A stretch of 64,000 bases of DNA from Pluralibacter gergoviae ATCC 33028 = NBRC 105706 (GTDB lineage: Bacteria; Pseudomonadota; Gammaproteobacteria; Enterobacterales; Enterobacteriaceae): the NCBI RefSeq assembly GCF_001598855.1, contig NZ_BCZS01000012.1, positions 1 through 64,000 of the forward strand. Reading direction: 5' to 3'. Positions 57,651 through 64,000 of the stretch are shown here, piece by piece. Numbering within the stretch: position 1 is the first letter of the stretch; every line of letters starts with the position of its first letter. Both the position numbers and the translations under genes were made by a program. Under the pieces are notes generated by a model. That model was not told the origin of the DNA. It did no database searches and worked only from the letters and a program-made list of their open reading frames with translations.

Positions 57651-60224
57651 TTACTCTTGTGACAGTTTGAGAAATTCCTGAGCTTCACGGGCATAGCGCT
57701 TTTGCAGGCCATTACCATAATGCTCCCACCAGTTATACTGTTTTCCCGCTTGCGTCGTAATTGTGTTTCCATAGATTGCCTTATCGTATGCGATCCTGGC
57801 TTTTAGTAAGCTATTTTGGAAATCATCGGGCTTCATTGATTCTATTTTCGTTATCGCAGAAGGTGTAAGGCTATCGGCCCTCACGATTTTTCCTGACTCC
57901 ATTGAGTTCAGAATAGCCTGCGCACCTGACGGTCCACGCATGTGCGCGAGTGAGGTAATTGCCCCCTGTTTACCAGGATCGGTGAAATTTAACGCTCCTG
58001 CCGATTTTGCCGAGGCACTCATCGCTTTAGAAACTTCTTCAAACTCTTCTGCGCTACCTTTTCCATATTTGTTTCTGGCGGCCAGAATCTTATCATATGC
58101 CTTACCATTCCCCTGGCGAAATCCATACAGCTCACGTCGTCCACCTTGTTCACCCGCACTACCTTCCGATGCCATCACTGATTTCACTACTCTATTATCT
58201 ATCCTTCCAGGTTTTGCGGCGAATGGCACATTTTTAGCTGGAGCTGCTGATGCGGATGCGGATGCGGCAGAGCTTTCACCTTGCTTTCCCGGCGTAAAAA
58301 ACTCCTTTACCGCTGCCTCAATATTGCCTTTGTGGTCTTCACCCGGTGCAGAAGTTCCGGGGCTAGCTTTCGACGTATTCAGATGCAGCTTCTCACCGGT
58401 CGTGATATACCCTTCTTTCTCGACAAAAAAGTTAAAACTTTTACCAATCAGACTGATCGTACCGTTAGCATTTAGCTCAATTGCGCTCTCGCCCGACACC
58501 AGCCTCAGCATAGTCCCTGACGCTATTTCATACTTCTCGACCGCGGCATCAAGCTTGCCTTTACCGGTCAGGATCTCCGTCCCGCCTTTTACCGCCTGCG
58601 TCTGGTTCGATTCGACGCGGTGCAGCTCATTCTTCGCAACGTAGTGGCTGCGCGCCCCGCCCACGCTGTGCGTCTCATCATTCTTCACATTGGTATCCAG
58701 GTTCTTCTGCGCCTGGATCCACACCTGCTCCTCTCCCGCCTTGTCCTCAAACCGCAGCGCGTTCGCCGTCTCCGACGAACCGTCCTTCGTCCGGCTCAGG
58801 AACCCCATCTGCGTCGCCGCCGCCGGCAGCGCCCACGGCGGCATGCTCGCCTCGTTGTACACCCGCCCCGTCACCAGCGGACGGTCCGGGTCGCCGTTGA
58901 TGAAGTCAATCACCACCTCGTCGCCCACGCGCGGTATCTGCACCCCGCCGAACCCCTGGCCCGCCCACGCGCTCGAGACACGCACCCAGCACGAGCTGGT
59001 GTCGTCCCCCTTCGCCAGACGGTCCCAGTGGAACTTCACCTTGATGCGCCCGTAGCGGTCCGTCCAGATGCTCTCCCCCTGCGGGCCCACCACCCGCGCC
59101 GTCTGCGGGCCGTAGGTACGCGGCCACGCCGTGCCCTGCGCCGGCCGGTAGACCACCGCCGCCGGGATGACCGTGAACTCCGTGCGGTGTATCGTTTCCC
59201 CGCCGTCGCCGCTGGCGTAGCGGTTCTCCTCGAACTGGTAATCCGCCGCCGTCGTCAGGTACTGCCCGTTGTCGCTGAAGAACGGCGCACTGGTCAGCGC
59301 GAAGGTGTTGCCCGGCGCGATGCCCATCGCCGTCGCCGTGCCGCTTATCTGCTGGTGCTCCACCTGCCACCGCTCCTGGCGGATGCGGGCGTAGAACTCC
59401 CCGTGGCCGTGCTCCACGAACCGCCCCGGCCAGTCGTACACGTCGATGCTCCCCGGCACCGGCGACGCCGGGTTCTGCCGCGCCTGGAACAGCCACGCGT
59501 TCGGCTTGCGGAAGTCGTAGTCGTCCAGGCTGTAAATCCCCGGCGTCACGCTGTCCGCCAGCGCCCACTGGCTGATGCCCTCCTCGCTGGTGCTGCCCCC
59601 CGACGGCGTCTGGTGATAGGGGATGATTTCGTAGCCGCTGAACGGTTCGAAGCTCCCCTCCGCGTCGGTCAGCACCAGGGTGTGCTTGTCCGCCTCGTGC
59701 TTAAAGTGGTAGGCAATCCCCTCCAGCTCCATCAGCCGGCTGATGAAGGCGAAGCTGCTCTCCTGGTACTGCACGCAGTACTCCCACGTCCGGTAGCTGC
59801 CCGTCAGCTTATCCTCCAGGTTGACCTGGTACTCGCCGAGCAGCGTCTTCACTATCTGCGGCACCGTCTGGCCCTGGAAGATGCGCAGGTTGCGGTCCCG
59901 CTTCATCGGCCACAGGTCCGGCTCCACCGTCAGCGTGTAGACCGCGTAGCGCGTCCCGCTCAGCTCGGTGGCGCTGACCGCGACGCGGGTCACCTTGCCG
60001 TTGATGTAGCGCGGGGAGAGCAGGCTCTGCGTCGGTATCGTCACCGTCACCGGCTGGCCCAGCAGCCGGCTGCGGTCGATGCGCGCGTCGGTTCCGAGCA
60101 GCGTCAGGCTCAGTTCAAACGACTCGGATATTGCCTCGCGGCCCGACAGTTTCCAGAAAAGCAGCTCCCCGGCGGGGAGCGTGACGGTGATGCGGTTGAG
60201 CATAGGGTTTATTCCATTCATCAT
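57651..60224 (-). CDS. tssI: Evolved VgrG (TssI) with predicted peptidoglycan-hydrolase tail
   Basis: 857 aa. Residues 1 to about 610 form the gp27/gp5 spike (phage base-plate fold, OB domain with FHWDRLAKGDDTSSCWVR, beta-helix repeats). After an Ser/Ala-rich linker (645-672) comes a helical domain (675-857) with SEG (Glu687), YGFRQGNG, FTDPGKQGAITSLAHMRG and NWWEHYGNGLQKRY, resembling lysozyme/chitosanase-like hydrolases; Glu687 is the obvious catalytic candidate. The tail is more AT-rich than the core. The toxin assignment is by resemblance only. Confidence 0.92.
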   Translation of the reverse strand: MMNGINPMLNRITVTLPAGELLFWKLSGREAISESFELSLTLLGTDARIDRSRLLGQPVTVTIPTQSLLSPRYINGKVTRVAVSATELSGTRYAVYTLTVEPDLWPMKRDRNLRIFQGQTVPQIVKTLLGEYQVNLEDKLTGSYRTWEYCVQYQESSFAFISRLMELEGIAYHFKHEADKHTLVLTDAEGSFEPFSGYEIIPYHQTPSGGSTSEEGISQWALADSVTPGIYSLDDYDFRKPNAWLFQARQNPASPVPGSIDVYDWPGRFVEHGHGEFYARIRQERWQVEHQQISGTATAMGIAPGNTFALTSAPFFSDNGQYLTTAADYQFEENRYASGDGGETIHRTEFTVIPAAVVYRPAQGTAWPRTYGPQTARVVGPQGESIWTDRYGRIKVKFHWDRLAKGDDTSSCWVRVSSAWAGQGFGGVQIPRVGDEVVIDFINGDPDRPLVTGRVYNEASMPPWALPAAATQMGFLSRTKDGSSETANALRFEDKAGEEQVWIQAQKNLDTNVKNDETHSVGGARSHYVAKNELHRVESNQTQAVKGGTEILTGKGKLDAAVEKYEIASGTMLRLVSGESAIELNANGTISLIGKSFNFFVEKEGYITTGEKLHLNTSKASPGTSAPGEDHKGNIEAAVKEFFTPGKQGESSAASASASAAPAKNVPFAAKPGRIDNRVVKSVMASEGSAGEQGGRRELYGFRQGNGKAYDKILAARNKYGKGSAEEFEEVSKAMSASAKSAGALNFTDPGKQGAITSLAHMRGPSGAQAILNSMESGKIVRADSLTPSAITKIESMKPDDFQNSLLKARIAYDKAIYGNTITTQAGKQYNWWEHYGNGLQKRYAREAQEFLKLSQE

Positions 60225-60282
60225 AAGTGGGCCACCGCCGGCGGCCGGTGCGCTATCGTTTTTTTGGCTGCGCTGGCGGGGA

Positions 60283-61752
60283 TCACCCCGCCGGATTAAT
60301 CAGCCACGTTCCCGCCTTGCCGATTTCCAGGGTCTGGGTGCGGCTACCGCCGCTGCCCTGCAGGACGATCTGGTAGTGGCCGGGCGCCAGCTTGAGGGAA
60401 GCAAAGCCGCTGGTGGCCGGGGTCACATCCTGCGCTTCGCCGTTGAGAGTGAGCTTCTCGCCGGCGCGCATGCGCACGTAAATCAGCGCCACCGGCGGCG
60501 CGGCGACGGCGGCCTGGGTCGGCTCCTGCTGCGCGGGCGGCGGGGTTTGCGTCGCGGCAGCGGTTTCCGTCGGCGCCTGAGTCGCGGCGGGCGGCTGAAC
60601 AGCAGGCGTCTGCGACGGCGCGGACTCCGCTGCCGGAGGCTGGGTCGTCGGCGTCGCGGCGGCGGTATCTGCCGTCGGTGCCTCGCTGCCGCCGCTGAAT
60701 AGCAGGCCGCCGGCAATGATGCCCACCAGCACGCCCGCGGCGATCATCCCCGGAACCTTGTAGCGCCGCCAGTCGGTGAGGGCCGGCTTCTCCTCTTCCA
60801 CCACCGCCAGCATGGTGCCCGGCTTTTTCCCGGCCATCACGTCGTTGATGTGCGAGACCGGCATCTCGATCAGGGCGGCAAATTCGTCGATGCTCTGCGG
60901 CCGGTCCTGAATGTGCAGGGCCAGCGCTTTATCGACGGCCTTCAGCAGCTCCATGGAGTAGCCGGCAGGCTGGCGCTCCGCCAGCGGCACGTAGGTGTCC
61001 TGGATGCTGCGCACCACGCTGACCGGCGGCGGGGAGCCGGCGATCAGGGTGTGCAGCACCGCGCCGACGGCGTAGATATCGGTCCACGCGCCCTGCTCGC
61101 TCTCGTTGTCGTCGGTGTACTGTTCGATGGGCGCGTAGCCCGGGCGCAGCATGGTTTCCGTTTCGTCGGAGAGGTTGCCGATGGTACGGCGGGCGGAACC
61201 GAGGTCGAGCAGCACCGGCAGGCCGTTTTCCTGGATCTGGATATTGTCCGGGGAGATGTCGCGGTGCAGGTAGCCTTCGTCGTGGATCGTTTTGATCGCC
61301 CCGAACAGCATCGGCAGCACGCGACGGATCCACGCTTCGTCAATCAGATCCGGCTGCTGCTCGCGCAGGCGGGTCAGCGTGGTGCCGGTGTAGAACAGCG
61401 TCCCCATGTAGGCGGTGTCGTTCTGCACCCAGAAGCGCAGAACGTGCACCAGGTTCGGATGATTAAAGCGCGCCAGCAGGCGCGCCTCCTGGATAAAGCT
61501 GTTCAGCCCGGCGGAGAATGCCTTGCTGAAGCGCTCGCTGCGCAGGACCAGGGTCATGTCGTCGCTGCGCACCGCCAGCGACGAAGGCATAAACTCCTTA
61601 ATAGCGATGGTGCGCTCCAGCTGATGATCCCAGGCGCGGTAGACAATGCCGAAGCCGCCGCCGCCAATCACTTCCTTGATTTCAAACTCATTAAAACGAT
61701 ACCCGATCGGCAGCGCGTTCAGGACAGTCCGGTTGTTATCGTGATCCGTCAT
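60283..61752 (-). CDS. T6SS-associated membrane Ser/Thr kinase with PEGA domain
   Basis: 489 aa. Hanks-type kinase domain (residues 20-300): glycine loop GGGGFG, Lys52 (AIKEF), HRDISPDN with Asp165 and Asn170, and DLG at 183-185 in place of DFG. One membrane helix (333-352) is followed by a Pro/Thr/Ala-rich linker and a C-terminal beta domain with PEGA-like features, facing the periplasm. T6SS kinases of the PpkA type activate the machine through phosphorylated Fha. No phosphatase partner is in the window. Located 25 bp after clpV. Confidence 0.92.
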   Translation of the reverse strand: MTDHDNNRTVLNALPIGYRFNEFEIKEVIGGGGFGIVYRAWDHQLERTIAIKEFMPSSLAVRSDDMTLVLRSERFSKAFSAGLNSFIQEARLLARFNHPNLVHVLRFWVQNDTAYMGTLFYTGTTLTRLREQQPDLIDEAWIRRVLPMLFGAIKTIHDEGYLHRDISPDNIQIQENGLPVLLDLGSARRTIGNLSDETETMLRPGYAPIEQYTDDNESEQGAWTDIYAVGAVLHTLIAGSPPPVSVVRSIQDTYVPLAERQPAGYSMELLKAVDKALALHIQDRPQSIDEFAALIEMPVSHINDVMAGKKPGTMLAVVEEEKPALTDWRRYKVPGMIAAGVLVGIIAGGLLFSGGSEAPTADTAAATPTTQPPAAESAPSQTPAVQPPAATQAPTETAAATQTPPPAQQEPTQAAVAAPPVALIYVRMRAGEKLTLNGEAQDVTPATSGFASLKLAPGHYQIVLQGSGGSRTQTLEIGKAGTWLINPAG

Positions 61753-61777
61753 GGTTAAGACTCACTCAATGATTGCG

Positions 61778-64000
61778 TTACGCGGCAAACTGACAATGAA
61801 ACTCGCCGTCCGCAAAGCTGACGCGCAGGTGTCGGAACTGCTCGTCGTTGCGGCTGGCGGTTAACAGTATCTGGCTGATTTGCGGCAGCAGCGTGTTGGT
61901 CAGGATGGCATCGACCATACGCCCGCCGGATTCGACTTCGGTGCAGCGGCGGACGACCTGGTCCACGACGCTGTCGTCGATGTCGGAAAGTATGTTGTGG
62001 TTCTCCTTGAGACGGCGCTGGATGCGCGCCAGCTGCAGGCGGACAATCTGCCCCAGCATCTCGTCGCTGAGCGGGTAGTAGGGCACCACCAGCAGGCGGC
62101 CGAGCAGCGCCGGCGGGAAGACCTGCAGCAGCGGCTGGCGCAGAGCGGTGCCCAGCGCCTCCGGCTCCGGCATCAGTTCCGGATCGGCGCACATGGCGCT
62201 AATCAGGTCGGTGCCGACATTGGAGGTCAGAATAATAATGGTGTTGCGGAAGTCGATGTGGCGGCCTTCGCCGTCCTCCATCCAGCCCTTGTCGAACACC
62301 TGGAAGAAGATCTCGTGCACGTCCGGGTGGGCCTTCTCGATCTCGTCGAGCAGTACCACGCTGTAGGGGCGGCGGCGCACCGCTTCGGTGAGCACGCCGC
62401 CTTCGCCGTAGCCGACGTAGCCCGGAGGCGCCCCCTTCAGGGTCGAGACGGTGTGCGCTTCCTGGAACTCGCTCATGTTGATGGTGATGACGTTCTGCTC
62501 GCCGCCGTAGAGGGACTCGGCCAGCGCCAGCGCGGTTTCGGTTTTACCGACGCCGGAGGGGCCGCAGAGCATAAATACACCCACCGGTTTATTGGGATCG
62601 TCCAGCCGGGCGCGGGAGGTGCGCACGCGCTTCGCGATCAGGTCCAGGCCGTGGCGCTGGCCGATCACCCGCTGGTTGAGGGTGTCCGCCAGGCTCAGCA
62701 CGGCGTCGATTTCATTTTTCACCATCCGACCCAGCGGGATGCCGGTCCAGTCGGAGACCACCGCCGCCACCACGTTTTCGTCGACGGCGGCAAACAGCAG
62801 CGGGGCGTCTCCCTGCACCGCTTTCAGCGCCTCCTGCGTGCTCTCAAGTTCCGCCCGCAGTTCGGGCAGCGCCGCCTCATCGGCGTCATGCAGCTGCGCC
62901 CGCAGGGCGATCGTTGCATCCACCAGCCTGCGCTCCTCTTCCCACCGCAGGGTCAGGGCGTCGCGCTCGGCTTCCAGCCGCTCGCGCTCGGCCAGCAGCT
63001 GCGCCGGGCGCTGGCTGTCGCCGACGCCGACGCGGCTTTCGCGCTGCGCTATTTCAATTTCAACGTCCAGCCCGGCGATGCGGTGCTGGAGGTCTTCCAG
63101 CCGGGGCGGCGTCGCGCCCTGGCTGACCGCCACCCGCGCGCAGGCGGTATCAAGCAGCGCCACCGCCTTATCGGGCAGCTGGCGGGCGGGAATGTAGCGG
63201 TGGGAGAGCTTCACCGCCGCGCTCACCGCTTCGTCGAGCAGCAGCACCCGATGGTGCTTCTCCAGCGGCGAAACGGTGCTGCGCAGCATCAGCAGCGCCT
63301 TCTCTTCGTCCGGCTCGTGGATCTGCACGGTCTGGAAGCGGCGGGTCAGGGCCGGATCTTTTTCGATGTATTTTTTGTACTCGGCCCAGGTGGTGGCCCC
63401 AACGGTGCGCAGCTGGCCGCGCGCGAGGGCGGGCTTGAGCAGGTTGGCGGCATCGCCGGTGCCCTGCTGGCCGCCGGCGCCGATCAGGGTGTGAATTTCG
63501 TCGATAAACAGCACGATCGGCGTCGGGCTGGCCTGCACTTCGTTAATCAGCGCCTGCAGGCGGGCCTCGAATTCGCCCTTCATGCCCGCCCCGGCCTGCA
63601 GCATGCCGATATCCAGCAGCCAGAGCTGAACATCGCGCAGCGGCTCCGGCACGTCGCCGGCGGCGATGCGCAGAGCCAGGCCCTCGACTACCGCCGTTTT
63701 TCCGACCCCGGCTTCGCCGGTGAGCAGCGGGTTGTTCTGGCGGCGGCGCATCAGGATATCGACCATCTGGCGGATCTCTTCATCGCGGCCCACTACCGGA
63801 TCGATTTTACCGTCCCGCGCGCGCCCGGTGAGGTTCTGGCCGTACTGGGCCAGCGTCCCCTTCGCCGCCGGGACCGCGCCCTGCTCCGCCGGCTCGGCCG
63901 CCGCCTGCTGGCTCTCTTTGCTGTCGGCCAGCAGGATATCAAACTGCTCGCTGAGCGCCTCAACGTTGATGCGGCCGAACTGGGCGGAGATGCCCTTCAG
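61778..64000 (-). CDS. tssH: ClpV (TssH), T6SS sheath-disassembly AAA+ ATPase (C-terminal part)
   Basis: At least 741 residues visible; the N-terminus lies beyond 64000. The frame is open to the window edge. Two AAA+ modules: Walker A GEAGVGKT (first) and GPSGVGKT (second), Walker [15 protein letters not shown], arginine fingers and middle coiled segment. It recycles the contracted TssBC sheath. A frame starting at 63793 (MGRDEEIR) is internal and not the true start. Confidence 0.95.
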   Translation of the reverse strand: MKGISAQFGRINVEALSEQFDILLADSKESQQAAAEPAEQGAVPAAKGTLAQYGQNLTGRARDGKIDPVVGRDEEIRQMVDILMRRRQNNPLLTGEAGVGKTAVVEGLALRIAAGDVPEPLRDVQLWLLDIGMLQAGAGMKGEFEARLQALINEVQASPTPIVLFIDEIHTLIGAGGQQGTGDAANLLKPALARGQLRTVGATTWAEYKKYIEKDPALTRRFQTVQIHEPDEEKALLMLRSTVSPLEKHHRVLLLDEAVSAAVKLSHRYIPARQLPDKAVALLDTACARVAVSQGATPPRLEDLQHRIAGLDVEIEIAQRESRVGVGDSQRPAQLLAERERLEAERDALTLRWEEERRLVDATIALRAQLHDADEAALPELRAELESTQEALKAVQGDAPLLFAAVDENVVAAVVSDWTGIPLGRMVKNEIDAVLSLADTLNQRVIGQRHGLDLIAKRVRTSRARLDDPNKPVGVFMLCGPSGVGKTETALALAESLYGGEQNVITINMSEFQEAHTVSTLKGAPPGYVGYGEGGVLTEAVRRRPYSVVLLDEIEKAHPDVHEIFFQVFDKGWMEDGEGRHIDFRNTIIILTSNVGTDLISAMCADPELMPEPEALGTALRQPLLQVFPPALLGRLLVVPYYPLSDEMLGQIVRLQLARIQRRLKENHNILSDIDDSVVDQVVRRCTEVESGGRMVDAILTNTLLPQISQILLTASRNDEQFRHLRVSFADGEFHCQFAA

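Noticed and set aside
58620-60299. 559-codon open frame antisense to vgrG
   Set aside because: Arg/Val/Leu-biased shadow of the GC-rich vgrG core; no start context and no domain.

Overview
The window is chromosomal DNA of a GC-rich member of the Enterobacteriaceae. Most proteins are near full-length matches to E. coli K-12 proteins, and the order fdhF-yjcO-gltP-acs-yjcH-actP-yjcE-ghxP-soxR-soxS-pdeC-yjcB is the E. coli 92-min region read in reverse. The species cannot be fixed from the sequence alone; an Enterobacter, Pluralibacter, Klebsiella or Cronobacter-like genome fits.

Region 1 (1-11.4 kb) is a nitrate-to-ammonia respiratory block. The periplasmic nitrate reductase operon napFDAGH runs leftwards and off the edge. 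The formate-dependent nitrite reductase operon nrfABCDE-nrfG runs rightwards from the same 300-bp control region, and narP closes it tail-to-tail. nrfF is absent. In E. coli nrf lies between gltP and acs; here those two genes are direct neighbours, so nrf occupies a different place.

Region 2 (11.4-26 kb) carries cbpAM, proP, yjdM and the decayed edge of a phosphonate (phn) locus (a PhnF without its DNA-binding domain, next to a PP2C phosphatase tail). It continues with the glutarate/GABA catabolic set glaH-lhgO-gabD-gabT-gabP-glaR, a StbDE-type toxin-antitoxin pair with a 40-bp operator palindrome, and an Rpn-family nuclease.

Region 3 (26-48.5 kb) is the E. coli-like 92-min segment: selenocysteine-containing formate dehydrogenase H with its SECIS and sigma-54 promoter, yjcO, gltP, acs-yjcH-actP, yjcE, ghxP, a GST, soxRS, pdeC and yjcB. 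Spliced in are a HigBA-type toxin-antitoxin pair, a cidAB pair with a LysR regulator, murQP, and the frameshifted tail of a bacteriocin-type ABC exporter.

Region 4 (48.5-64 kb) is a type VI secretion cargo region transcribed leftwards: ClpV (running off the edge), a membrane Ser/Thr kinase, an evolved VgrG with a predicted cell-wall hydrolase tail, four small mostly exported AT-rich orphan genes, an EagR chaperone, a PAAR-Rhs protein with an unrecognised C-terminal toxin domain, and its probable immunity gene. A decayed IS3-family element and a 139-bp duplicated rhs fragment mark the border with the backbone. This cargo region holds the least familiar biology of the window.
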